In this document: piece after piece, positions 20,221 through 31,775 of the stretch
Layout: each line of letters opens with the position of its first letter
How positions within the stretch are numbered: position 1 is the stretch's first letter
NCBI RefSeq assembly: GCF_963576615.1
Contig: NC_088708.1
Location: forward strand, 50,703,196-50,767,195
Source of the DNA: Watersipora subatra
Taxonomy: Eukaryota; Bryozoa; Gymnolaemata; Cheilostomatida; Watersiporidae
Length of the DNA stretch: 64,000 nt
Direction: 5' to 3'
The notes under the pieces: generated by a model
Told to the model about the DNA's origin: nothing
The model's input: only the letters and a program-made list of their open reading frames with translations
Database searches by the model: none
Made by a program: the position numbers and the translations under genes

Positions 20221-20977
20221 GTAACATTGTCCTTGAAGCTTATGCGTTTATCTGGTAGTTTTGGTTCGCTGATTATTTTGTAAATAAATTGAATTACTAT
20301 TGGTTATTTAAAAGAAGCTTTAAAATCAACAGAGTATCATTCTTCATCGATGGCTGAACAATCAATATTACTCAAATAAATAAAAAGACATTTTTCTGGT
20401 AGTGATATGCTCTTAATAAAAGTATCAGGCTATGGTGACACATACTGGTTACAGCATCGTTTATTTAAATTCTAAAACAATTACTCTTAAGTCAGCGAGT
20501 TTATATTAATTCAAATCTGTGACGTTACTGCTTATCAATAGGAATAAGACCTAAACTGTGGTCAGTTCGTTAATACATAAAAAGTGCAGCGAGGTATGGT
20601 AAGGAGAAAATAACCTTGTCTAAAATCTACACAATCCAAACATCGCTTTCCGTTTAGCGAGCACATTTATTTTACCATAACATAAGCATTAATGTGCTTT
20701 CATTATCATTATTATAGCAAATTTTTATTGAGGCTTGCTTTATGTATGATAAATCATCAATAATTTTTTCACTTCACAAAATATTAATAACAATTGATAA
20801 CAATATTTATTATGCCTAACCAATGAGTATAATTAACTAATAGCAGATGCTAACACTTAGTAGTGGTAACTTGACCATGAATTGTAAATTTTATAAATAT
20901 ATCATAATACATTTGAATTATTTAGTTTTTTATCTCTTAAGTTTTGTATTAATGTTCTTCTCTTAAATGTGTTGCAG

Positions 20978-21141
20978 ATTGGCTACCTAAGACTCTTGGT
21001 TGTGCTCTAACAAGTGATTCATTTTCTGAAGTCAGTGTCCCCTCAACATATAGAAGCAAACCCGACTGTGCCAACTTTTGCTTTTCTCAAAGCTACACCT
21101 TTGCTGGCCTGCTACAAAATACTTGTCACTGCAGCAATCAG
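20978..21141 (+). CDS. gene 1: WSC-like domain exon
   Basis: The exon starts after TTAAATGTGTTGCAG with two bases completing a codon (phase 1, matching the donor at 11047) and ends at CAG before GTATGT, phase 0. It encodes YWLPKTLGCALTSDSFSE, then TYRSKPDCANFCFSQSY and TFAGLLQNTCHCSNQ. WSC domains have GC.....  T...C...C...GY.YAG.....C.CGN, and this fits well except that SNQ replaces GN. WSC modules are Cys-rich extracellular domains seen in glycan-associated and polycystin-like proteins. The second half of the domain should be on the next exon. Confidence 0.75.
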
Positions 21142-21204
21142 GTATGTCATAACTAAAAATGTGTAAGTTTATTGAGTTACCCTGAGCTGGTCCTTTTTGA
21201 CTAT

Positions 21205-21815
21205 CAAAGATACTTTTATGTTACTAAACGTAAAATGATATATTGTTTTATGTTACGAAACGTAAAATGATATATTGTTTTATGTTACTAAACGTAAAAT
21301 GATATATTGTTTTAAGTTACTAAACGTAAAATGATATATTGTTTTATGTTACTAAACGTAAGATGATATATTTTTTTATGTTACTAAACGTAAAATGATA
21401 TATTGTTTATGTCACTAAACGTAAAATGATATATTGTTTATGTTACTAAACATAAAATGATATATTGTTTATGTTACTAAACGTAAAACAATATATTGTT
21501 TATGTTACTAAACGTAAAATGATATATTGTTTAGGTTACTAAACGAAAAATGATATATTGTTTATGTTACTAAACGTAAAATGATATATTGTTTTAAGTT
21601 ACTAAACGTAAAATGATATATTGTTTTATGTTACTAAACGTAAGATGATATATTTTTTTATGTTACTAAACGTAAAATGATATATTGTTTATGTCACTAA
21701 ACGTAAAATGATATATTGTTTATGTTACTAAACGTAAAATGATATATTGTTTATGTTACTAAACGTAAAATAATATATTGTTTATGTTACTAAACGTAAA
21801 GTGATATATTGTTTC
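21205..21815. repeat. 31-bp minisatellite
   Basis: Tandem copies of ATGTTACTAAACGTAAAATG followed by ATATATTGTTT, about 20 units, with few substitutions. A variant run (TTTTAAGTTACT... then ...GTAAGATGATATA) occurs twice about 280 bp apart, showing a nine-unit higher-order duplication. It sits 60 bp after the WSC exon donor. Confidence 0.95.
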
Positions 21816-23390
21816 AAGCTAAGCTTTTAAAGTGTAACTATCATTTGTTGTTTTTGAACATAAAGAATCCATTATCTAAAGACCAAATTGCATAAGTTTT
21901 CAATTTTATTACAATACAAAATGAATTTTAAGGAGGTTTTGTCTTATTTACAGCTATATGTTATCTAATATTCACGACAATTACAGGTTTCCAACTCATT
22001 CCAGCTAGCATGATTTAAACAAATTGTATACAAACTTTAAAAATAATTTGTTTTTTTGAATTTTATAACTAGTTCCTTAACAATGCTTCCCTGATATCCG
22101 CTCTCTAAACAAAAAAGGCATTTTAAATGTTATATGTTAAACTATTTATTGCATTTGGTTGGTTAACATTGCCTTTTAAGGATTTTTAGGCCTAATTTAA
22201 AACATATTTTTGTTTAAAATGAAAGTATTGCCAAAAAATAATCAAAAATTTGGAGATCACCACATAATTGGCAGAAGGAATAGAAAGAAAATATTTTAGC
22301 AAATGTTCGAAATGGTGTCGCGGAACTTTCTGTAAATTTTTCAGTCAGTAAAAAACCCCTAGTGAAAGTTCTTACTTCCAATTTCATGCTCATTTTTAAT
22401 ATTTGTTGGCTTGTTATTAGTTGTTTGTATATAATATTTTTTGAGGTTAACATGACAATAAAGAATTCTGTGGACCACTCAGTTTTGTGTGGTCCGCAGT
22501 TATGAAGAATTGACCACTCTATAGTTATGTAGAAGCATATCTATATTACCTTTCTAGTATAGCCTATAGTGTTTTATTTTTAGCTTTCATAACAAATAAT
22601 AAACTTAAAAAATAACTCAAAGTAAAAATGTGATTTCTAAATCAAACAATTTTTAAGCATGTATTTATTATTAAACTTGAATACAGTCGTGTCAAGACAT
22701 TTCAAATAGAACTTTTGAATGCAGTTGTTAATAAATCATTTTGTATATCCAAGAGTGAGTTATTGTGAGTATTGAGTGAGTGTGAGATTATTATATAGTG
22801 AGCATTTATTGAATAAATGTTTATTTCCTTTTTATTTGTAAGTTTTCAGCAAAAAACAGGTTGTCTAGTGTACATACACTCGGCTATTTTGACTTGAAAT
22901 TCATAGGGTAATGAGCTTATGTTTAAATCCTTTGAAACAACAGCTTATTTGTTGGCAAAAGATTATTTTAGTGTTGTTATTTTGCAAAAAAAATTTATTT
23001 TAGTTTTTTTTCAATATTCACCAATATTTTATGGTTAAGCTAACTGCGTTACTACCAGCTAAAGATAAACTCTGTGCGCTATATTGATATAGTAAAAGCT
23101 AAGCAAGGGTGCATATCAATCCAACCATGTATGTACTTCTTCGTCTCAATTTTAGTTCAGCGCTGCTTCAGGACATCACTGCACTTTCTAGTCAATAATT
23201 TACTTTCAAATAATCTACACAAGTTCAGCCATACTTACAAGTAGGCTGGCAGTCATGTGAGCTGTAAGAGATCATCAGGTCTAATAACCATCTACACAAT
23301 CATTAAGTGAGGAAAGGTAGTTGAGTGATATTGTGCTTTGCTGGAAAACTAAATATTTCCTATTTTCAAAATTTGGGTGTTTTTTTTTTA
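21816..23390. other. intron sequence, nothing recognised
   Basis: AT-rich intron. The only structure seen is a short hairpin near 22469-22500 (GTGGACCAC ... GTGGTCCGC). The - strand frame at 22214-22453 has no recognisable domain. Confidence 0.45.
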
Positions 23391-23394
23391 GCCC

Positions 23395-23600
23395 TCTTAG
23401 CGTGGCTTTGAACAGATGGACAGATCATCACGGCTCTTATTATAGTAAAGACTAGCTGAATGGTCGGCATTCCATGAGCAATAAAAAGGTTTTTGCAAAG
23501 AAAATTTATTTTTAGTCAACATAATTATACAGCATTTACCATTTTAACTTTTAAATGAAGATATTTAGTTAATTTCTGTGTACTGTGTTTAGTATGTGTA
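23395..23600 (+). repeat. SINE-like tail plus fragment of the GCGTTGCCCGGGTAA repeat family
   Basis: TGGCTTTGAACAGATGGACA followed by ATTATAGTAAAGACTAGC resembles the reverse complement of 30-110. The next 150 bp (AATAAAAAGGTTTTTGCAAA ... GCATTTACCATTTTAACTTT) resembles the AT-rich body of the repeats at 318 and 37080, though the GC-rich core is worn. Confidence 0.4.
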
Positions 23601-23784
23601 ATTCATTGTGTACCGATTGCTGTGCCTATGACAGCTTTAAATTGATTGCCAGTCTTGTTGGCCAAATGATTTTAACCGTTGGCCAAAGTTTCCTCACATT
23701 TGGGTACGCATTTGTTGTATGGTTTTGCACACTTTAGTAAAACCATGAAAGATTGGCATGTATAGTAAGTATGTGCCCAATTTA

Positions 23785-23970
23785 ATCCCTGGCATAGCCA
23801 GTTGAACAGTGTAGTGTATTGGATAAATGGCTATTCACAGAGCTGGAGGTTGTGAGTTCACATCCAGTTGGCAGCAGATTTCTCATCCTTTAAACTGAAT
23901 GCTAAAACTGGACAGACAAATGGACAAACATTGATATTTCTATAAATGGACTTGAAAATTTTTAAGCGGG
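23785..23970 (+). repeat. tRNA-derived SINE, worn
   Basis: GGCATAGCCAGTTGAACAGT followed about 50 bp later by GGTTGTGAGTTCACATCC resembles A- and B-box regions of a tRNA with normal spacing. A non-tRNA tail rich in ACAGACAAATGGACAAAC follows. No intact clover-leaf can be drawn, so this is a SINE relic at best. Confidence 0.45.
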
Positions 23971-23981
23971 ACTGTTGTTTA

Positions 23982-24410
23982 AGCCTGGTTCCCATATACG
24001 TCGCAAAGCACCGGCGGTAATATCACGCAGCAAAACACTTGCGGTGCTCGGCGCAGTTTAATGTTCACATAAAAGCCACATCGTTAATAATATCATAAAC
24101 AGAATTGCGTAATCAAATAAACTGTTCGCTCGCCATGCCGTTCCTATAATGGTGACCTTTACCCGTACAATGCATTTCGGGAAGGTTTTGCCTGCGGTCG
24201 TTTGCGAAATTTGAACAGCACTAAACTATTGCGATGCCGCCGGCAACTACCGGCGATCCTCGGCGATCCTCGGCGATCCTCGGCGATCCTCGGCGATCCT
24301 CGGCGATCCTCGGCGATCCTCGGCGATCCTCGGCGCATACGTTCCCATTTCATCGCTAATAGCCTTCGGTGTGTCGCCGGGGCTTTGCGACGTATATGGG
24401 AACCGGGCTT
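23982..24410. mobile_element. MITE family A, copy 2, with an internal decamer expansion
   Basis: Ends are AGCCTGGTTCCCATATACG and its complement CGTATATGGGAACCGGGCTT, flanked by TA. It aligns with the copy at 14968-15340. Inside, CGGCGATCCT is repeated eight times in a row (24251-24330), whereas copy 1 has only CGGCGGTCCTCGGCGGTACC. The array makes open frames on both strands that are not genes. Confidence 0.88.
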
Positions 24411-24436
24411 TAGCTTGCATAACTATACGCACATAC

Positions 24437-25039
24437 CATAAGTCCTTATGTTCAAGCCGCGCAGCTTTTGCTCAAAAACAGATGACTCACGAAGGAAAAA
24501 ATAACCGTCTGTGGTATGTAGCTGCCCTTATCAACAAGTCACATATGCCCACAGACCGCGGCTAACGACTGAGGTTTTGTCATCCTTGACCCCTTCCGGA
24601 GCAAGAGTGTTGAGACGGGTTCCGCTATACCCCCGTCCTCTTGAATATGTAAAACTGTTTGCACTCAGTTTGGTCCATAGTTTCTGCTTTGATGTCAGCA
24701 GGTATTAACACGCGCCCAACCACTTGTCTCTCACTCGTGTGTCACGAATTCATCTCGACTTGGAGCGATAAATTCTTCTTTAGTCTCAAGTATCCCATAA
24801 ACATGATCTTGAAAATAAACGAGTAGGTCGCCAAAACCCCCGTACATATAAACACATCGTGTATCATGAATGCGATTCTATGGTTATACCGCGGGAGCTG
24901 AGCAGAGATCGCATTTATCGAGAAGCCGCCCTGAGCCCCACGTAGGTTTTAAAAGAATGGCTTTAAGCCGTGGTCTATGGCCTTGAACCAAAAGCCGCCC
25001 CTAACGACAAGCCGCTCGGCTTGAGAATGAGGACTTACG
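24437..25039. mobile_element. MITE family B, copy 1
   Basis: The left end reads CATAAGTCCTTATGTTCAAG and the right end is close to its complement (CTTGAGAATGAGGACTTACG). Interior words such as CAGATGACTCAC, GGAAAAAATAACC, CCACAGACCGCGGCTAACGA and ATCATGAATGCGATTCTATG recur in the same order at 50665-51435. No transposase. Confidence 0.85.
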
Positions 25040-25184
25040 ATGATTTTAATTCTCAAGATCTGTGTCCGTTCATTCCGTGTATAGGGTACATAACTCCAGT
25101 TTATCAATCAGCTGTTATGAGTTTATTTTGTTTTCATTCTTATGCTTCATTTTATTCTGAGTTCATCTTTAACTCTACTTGCAG

Positions 25185-25265
25185 AAGCCTTTGAAGTTGG
25201 CAACTTGCAGTGGGCCAGACACTTTCAGTTGGTTTCTGACTGGACTGCGTGAATATCTATCATAA
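25185..25265 (+). CDS. gene 1: probable terminal exon
   Basis: A strong acceptor (TTTAACTCTACTTGCAG) precedes an in-phase 26-codon stretch, KPLKLATCSGPDTFSWFLTG then LREYLS, ending at TAA. The phase (0) matches the WSC exon donor at 21141. The ATCSGPDTF part is compatible with the second half of a WSC domain (C.GD....), but the rest is shorter and more divergent than usual. Evidence that gene 1 ends here is the stop itself plus a fresh signal peptide at 39132 that fits the next CTLD exon. No poly(A) signal is visible before the minisatellite that starts 33 bp later. Confidence 0.5.
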   Translation, partial: KPLKLATCSGPDTFSWFLTGLREYLS

Positions 25266-25297
25266 GTAGGTACATTTTCTTTATTAGGCTATGAAAT

Positions 25298-27995
25298 ACT
25301 CTCATTTATACTCATTTATACTCATTTATACTCATTTATACTCATTTATACTCATTTATACTCATTTATACTCATTTATACTCCTTTATACTCATTTATA
25401 CTCATTTATACTCATTTATACTCATTTATACTCCTTTATACTCATTTATACTCATTTATACTCATTTATACTCATTTATACTCATTTATACTCTCATTTA
25501 TACTCATTTATACTCATTTATACTCATTTATACTCATTTATACTCATTTATACTCATTTATACTCATTTATACTCATTCATACTCATTTATGCTCATTTA
25601 TACTCATTTATACTCATTTATACTCATTTATACTCATTTATACTCATTTTTACTCATTTATACTCATTCATACTCATTTATACTCATTCATACTCATTTA
25701 TACTCATTTATACTCATTCATACTCATTCATACTCATTCATACTCATTCATACTCATTCATACTCATTCATACTCATTTATACTCATTTATACTCATTTT
25801 TACTCATTTATACTCATTTATACTCATTCATACTCATTTATACTCATTTATACTCATTTATACTCATTTTTACTCATTTATACTCATTTATACTCATTCA
25901 TACTCATTTATACTCATTCATACTCATTTATACTCATTCATACTCATTCATACTCATTCATACTCATTCATACTCATTCATACTCATTCATACTCATTCA
26001 TACTCATTCATACTCATTCATACTCATTCATACTCATTCATACTCATTCATACTCATTCATACTCATTCATACTCATTTATACACATTTATACTCATTTA
26101 TACTCATTCATACTCATTCATACTCATTCATACTCATTCATACTCATCCATACTCATTCATACTCATTCATACTCATTCATACTCATTCATACTCATTTA
26201 TACACATTTATACTCATTTATACTCATTTATACTCATTTATACTCATTTTTACTCATTTATACTCATTTATACTCATTCATACTCATTTATACTCATTTA
26301 TACTCATTTATACTCATTCATACTCATTCATACTCATTCATACTCATTCATACTCATTCATACTCATTCATACTCATTCATACTCATTCATACTCATTCA
26401 TACTCATTCATACTCATTCATACTCATTCATACTCATTCATACTCATTCATACTCATTCATACTCATTCATACTCATTCATACTCATTCATACTCATTCA
26501 TACTCATTTATACTCATTCATACTCATTCATACTCATTTATACTCATTTATACTCATGTATACTCATTTATACTCATTTATACTCATTTATACTCATTTA
26601 TACTCATTTATACTCATGTATACTCATTTATACTCATTTATACTCATTTATACTCATTTATACTCATTTATACTCATTTATACTCATTTATACTCATGTA
26701 TACTCATTTATACTCATTCATACTCATTCATACTCATTCATACTCATTCATACTCATTCATACTCATTCATACTCATTCATACTCATTCATACTCATTCA
26801 TACTCATTCATACTCATTCATACTCATTCATACTCATTCATACTCATTCATACTCATTCATACTCATTCATACTCATTCATACTCATTTATACACATTTA
26901 TACTCATTTATACTCATTCATACTCATTCATACTCATTCATACTCATTTATACTCATTCATACTCATTCATACTCATTCATACTCATTCATACTCATTCA
27001 TACTCATTTATACACATTTATACTCATTTATACTCATTTATACTCATTTATAATCATTTATACTCATTCATACTCATTCATACTCATTCATACTCATTCA
27101 TACTCATTCATACTCATTCATACTCATTCATACTCATTCATACTCATTCATACTCATTCATACTCATTCATACTCATTCATACTCATTCATACTCATTCA
27201 TACTCATTCATACTCATTCATACTCATTCATACTCATTCATACTCATTCATACTCATTCATACTCATTCATACTCATTCATACTCATTCATACTCATTCA
27301 TACTCATTCATACTCATTCATACTCATTCATACTCATTCATACTCATTCATACTCATTCATACTCATTCATACTCATTCATACTCATTCATACTCATTCA
27401 TACTCATTCATACTCATTCATACTCATTCATACTCATTCATACTCATTCATACTCATTCATACTCATTCATACTCATTCATACTCATTCATACTCATTCA
27501 TACTCATTCATACTCATTCATACTCATTCATACTCATTCATACTCATTCATACTCATTCATACTCATTCATACTCATTCATACTCATTCATACTCATTCA
27601 TACTCATTTATACTCATGTATACTCATTTATACTCATTTATACTCATTTATACTCATTTATACTCATGTATACTCATTTATACTCATTTATACTCATTTA
27701 TACTCATTTATACTCATTTATACTCATTTATACTCATTTATACTCATGTATACTCATTTATACTCATTCATACTCATTCATACTCATTCATACTCATTCA
27801 TACTCATTCATACTCATTCATACTCATTTATACTCATTCATACTCATTCATACTCATTTATACTCATTTATACTCATGTATACTCATTTATACTCATTTA
27901 TACTCATTTATACTCATTTATACTCATTTATACTCATTTATACTCATTCATACCCATTTATACCCATTTATACTCATTTATACTCATTTATACTC
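25298..27995. repeat. 2.7-kb minisatellite of a 10-bp unit
   Basis: About 270 tandem copies of TACTCATTYA, nearly all exactly 10 bp. The variants TACTCATTTA, TACTCATTCA, TACTCATTTT and TACTCATGTA occur in blocks, with the longest uniform TACTCATTCA block at about 27060-27600. Because the unit length is one more than a multiple of three and no stop arises in any register, all three + strand frames stay open for hundreds of codons (repeating YTHLYSFILI/HTHSYSFILI). These are not proteins. The array starts just after the inferred gene 1 stop. Confidence 0.98.
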
Positions 27996-28150
27996 TCAAA
28001 GAAAAAATTGCCCAAAACTTTAGTAGACGTTATTAAAAAGTATCAGTATTTTTTTTGTTTGCAATCTCTTTTGATGCTTGAGGTGATCTGACTGTCAGGA
28101 TGTTTTAAGATTAAAATCAACAAAATTTGATAGCTGTCAAAATGCTTATC
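27996..28150. repeat. foldback MITE family C, half copy
   Basis: The words GAGGTGATCTGACTGTCAGG and TTTTAAGATTAAAATCAACA match the left arm of the family C copies at 29620, 52984 and 63010. Only one arm is present, directly abutting the 10-bp array. Confidence 0.7.
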
Positions 28151-28734
28151 CTTAAGTTCACCTTTAGGAAACTGATGACAGAGTTTTGCTTTTTTTAAAT
28201 CACATCAACTATTGTACAGAGTGTTTAACTGATGATGCTGTATAAGGACCAGAAGCGCCATGCTATAAATTTTTTATCTAACACGTAATGCATCGATTAA
28301 TAGTTCTGTCGTGGAAGAAATGTAATCCAAAGCCATAACAGCTTTTCATTCATGAATTCTTTTTGTCACAACAGCATTTAATATATACTTTGATGAATAA
28401 CTTTTACAAGAAATACCGCTGAGTTTTCTTGAATAGCTTTGCAAGTACCACCAATGTATAAACATTTATAATGTAATGGGCTGATTTAGTTCAATCAACT
28501 TCTAACATGTTCAAAAAAATATTTTTAGCCAACTAAATGTGATAAGAGATTGTGTTTGTAGAATTAGCAACTAAATTATCTAATTTTTTGGTAAAATACT
28601 GCACTTACCTGTTTGTATGTATGCACACATTCTGTCGAAATGTCTTGGATGATAGTTTTGTAGTATCTTTTTTTATATTATATTAAGTTTTAATAGCTGA
28701 CTCATTGCTGATCCCATACCATGTTGCAGCCAGA
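28151..28734. other. unassigned sequence
   Basis: AT-rich sequence between a family C MITE fragment and a 24-bp repeat. I see no gene, RNA or repeat. Confidence 0.4.
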
Positions 28735-29148
28735 TTGCAGATTAACATTGCTCTCTGATGGCAAGTTAACCCAATTGCAAAGGTTTAGGTCAACATTGCT
28801 GTTTTGGTTTAGGTTAAGATTTTAGGTTTGCTGTCTAATTATAGGTTAGCATTGCTGTCTAATACTATGTTAATACTTTTCTGTAATTGTATGCTAACAT
28901 TGCTCTGTGATTGTATGTTAACATTGCTCTGTGATTGTATGTTAACATAGCTCTGTAATTGTATGTTAGCATTGCTCTGTGATTGTGTGTTAACATTTTT
29001 CTGTGATTTTATATTAAAACTATTGTCTCGATTTAGGTTAACATTGATGTCAGGTTGTACATTAATACTGCTTATGTTAATACTGCTGTCTGATTATAGG
29101 TTAACACTGCTATCTGGTTGCAGGTTAACACTGTTGTCTGCTGTAAAC
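28735..29148. repeat. degenerate 24-bp tandem repeat
   Basis: About 16 worn copies of GTTAACATTGCTCTGTGATT plus GTAT. The unit is clearest at 28890-28990. Confidence 0.85.
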
Positions 29149-29619
29149 TAGATGAAGATGAAATCTGCTGCTGGTTATATAGTGCTATCCACCATTTACC
29201 GCTTGTAGATTTCCATTAACCAAAACTAGATTTTATTTCTCTTTTCTGTTTCTTAAGACAATACATCTCATACAGCTTTTATCTGTAAAAACTTTCTGTA
29301 TACCTTCTATACTCACCCTACTCTCTTTACAATTTGCATATGTTTTCTAATATAGACAACATCCTGTAACGCACTTTCTTTTCAATTACTTTGCTCTAAA
29401 GATTAGTTATGCATGATCATTGTTCTTGCTGTGATTACTCTCTTTCTATAAAATAAATTTGTACAACGCAGAAGAATTGTCCAAATATTTCTCTGGCTCA
29501 TGTTCAGGGCTCTGCAAAACTTTCAACATAGCTACTTCTGTAGCTTGAGGTCATGTGAGCTCAACCTAATTATGTTGTAGGTTGAATAGGGAGCCTTTAC
29601 TTGTTTATGCTTAATCAAA

Positions 29620-30005
29620 GATGAACTCACACAACATTTTAGTAGGTTTTATCAAAAAGTATCTGATTCTTTCTATCATTTGCAATTGTTTTTGGTGTTT
29701 CAAGTGATCTGACAACCAGGATGTTTCAAGATTAAAATCGACAAAACATCATTGCCGGTGAAATACTCAAATCGAGCGAAAGTGCTATTATGATGTCTAT
29801 ATTTGCAAGGAGATCGACAAAATAGAGATGCATGGCACTGCAACTTGAATGCAAAACCGATATCAACTATTATATAGTAATTAGTGATGTCATTTCACTT
29901 GGATGTTTCTCCTGAGCGTTTCAATCGTGATCAAGTTTTGTTGATTTTAATCTTAAAACATTCTGGCAGTCAAATAACCTCAAACATAAAAACAATCACA
30001 AATTC
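29620..30005. mobile_element. foldback MITE family C, copy 1
   Basis: Long inverted arms. The left arm contains TTTATCAAAAAGTATCTG, AAGTGATCTGACAACCAGGA and TTCAAGATTAAAATCGACAA. The right arm contains the complements (TTGTTGATTTTAATCTTAAA and CATTCTGGCAGTCAAATAAC). The right end appears truncated near the LINE relic that begins about 30070. No coding capacity. Confidence 0.8.
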
Positions 30006-30069
30006 TAGATCAATGCCAAAACTTTATACACACCGAATAATACTCAACTTAATTATCATCCTTCACTGT

Positions 30070-31460
30070 CGAACAAATTTGGAATGCGTTTACAAGTGTG
30101 TCTCGAAACAAACTTTCTTTACATAAAGATATCAATGGCGAGTTTGACGACTTTAATTCGGTTTACCATGGCCTAATCTCAAATATGGTTTCCAAATGGA
30201 CACAATATGTGAAAAGTGAAATACTACCTCTATGGATAAGGAAGCGCAATCACAGATTAAACAAAAAAATCGCTGAAAGCGTGATGGAAACTGGGTATCT
30301 TATAAGTAGAAAAGAAATCTTGTCACAAATTAAATACCTTGCGAAAGCATTGATACATGAATGATAGCATCCAACAGTCTAAACCAGGTGACACATGAAA
30401 AAAAAGGAATATTCTTTGTGCGAAACTAGAGAAAACTCATAAGAACATTTATGAGCCATCAGCAGAAAATTTGAACTTCTCCTTTACATCGGTTTCATCA
30501 ACATTTTGCTCAGCACCTTATGACATAATTATTATAGCCTTACAACTAACACAGATTTCACGCTAGACATTTTTTCTATGTTCACACTTGAGATATTCGA
30601 ATGTTAAAACTAAACCTGATTGAAATCACAGGCTCCGGTCAAATTACTTGCTTCTTTCCTAGCAGACTGAACAATCAGTAAGAGTTAGGAATGTTCAATC
30701 CAGTAGTTTGCCAATCTCAGTTGGAGTGTCACAGGATCCATTCTTGCTCAGACACTCTTTTTAATATACATGACTCACTAGCAGTGCCCTTACTGAGTAC
30801 CCCATATGCATACGCTGATGATACTGTTTTCATCCAAAATAACAACGACATCGTTTTGCTGAAGCGAGAGTGCGACTTGTATTTTAAGAAAAGTCTTCAG
30901 TGGTGTATTACCAACCGTATGAAGGTCACACTTTTGAAGGTCACACTTGTTATTAATCAGTCATCTCAAAATGGATACCGTATTCTTCAATATACATGTG
31001 GGGGGGTAACATTCTGCCACAGAGAAGGTCAAGAAACTTCTCCACCTCATCATAAACGATGATATTACATGGTCCAAATATATTGATCATGTTTGCAGCA
31101 AGCAAACATGATCAATATATTTGGATCAAACATATTTATTTTGAGGCTATGCAGATAATTCATAAACAAAAAACAGCAATGTTGCTTTATAATCATTTTG
31201 TGCATCTGATTAATGGCATTGATATATATTTCCCTGTTTCCTCATATCGACAGTGAAAAAGGATATTCCTCTTACAGAAATCTATGCTAAGACTCTGTAC
31301 TACCGATCATGTATTTCAGCTTGCCACATTTTTTTCCATGACATCACAAAATCTTTGAGCATATTGCCTTGCCCTCAACTTACTGGTTTTTACATTTGTG
31401 TTACAAATTATAAAATTCTATGTAAACTATGCCCAAGCATATCTATATTTATCCTCCCAC
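30070..31460 (+). mobile_element. second LINE relic (reverse transcriptase), heavily broken
   Basis: Pieces of a non-LTR element in order: an RT-upstream region (KSEILPLWIRKRNHRLNKKI, 30098-30364), a motif B remnant reading GVSQ/GSILAQTLFLIYM across a frame change (about 30715-30775), the palm motif PYAYADDTVFIQNN (about 30800-30845), LQWCITNRMK, DDITWSKYIDHVCSK, and a thumb region with KTAMLLYNHFVH. Many stops and shifts show it is old. It is a different family from the LINE at 3078. An inverted duplication lies inside it at 31073-31125. Confidence 0.75.
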
Positions 31461-31465
31461 ACATA

Positions 31466-31775
31466 TGAAAAGTTACTCAGTGAGTAACTTCAACTTACTC
31501 AGTAAGAAACCTTAACTTATTCAGCAAGTAACCGTAACTTACTCTGTAAGTAACCGTGACTTACTCTGTAAGTAACCGTGACTTACTTGGTGGGTAACCT
31601 TAACTTACTCAGTGAGTAACCGTGACTTACTCTGTAAGTAACCATGATTTACTTGGTGGGTAACCTCAGCTTACTCAGTGAGTAACTGTGACTTACTCGG
31701 TATGTAACCTTAACTTATTCACTGAGTAACTGTAACTTACTCACTGAGTAACTGTAACTTACTGAGTAACCATAG
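31466..31775. repeat. 22-bp tandem repeat
   Basis: About 14 degenerate copies of ACTCTGTAAGTAACCGTGAC plus TT, immediately after the LINE relic. Confidence 0.88.

Noticed and set aside
25291-28091. Open frames of up to 910 codons (YTHLYSFILI repeats) on the + strand
   Set aside because: They are translations of the 10-bp array, which lacks stops in every register. No domain, start context or codon bias supports a protein.
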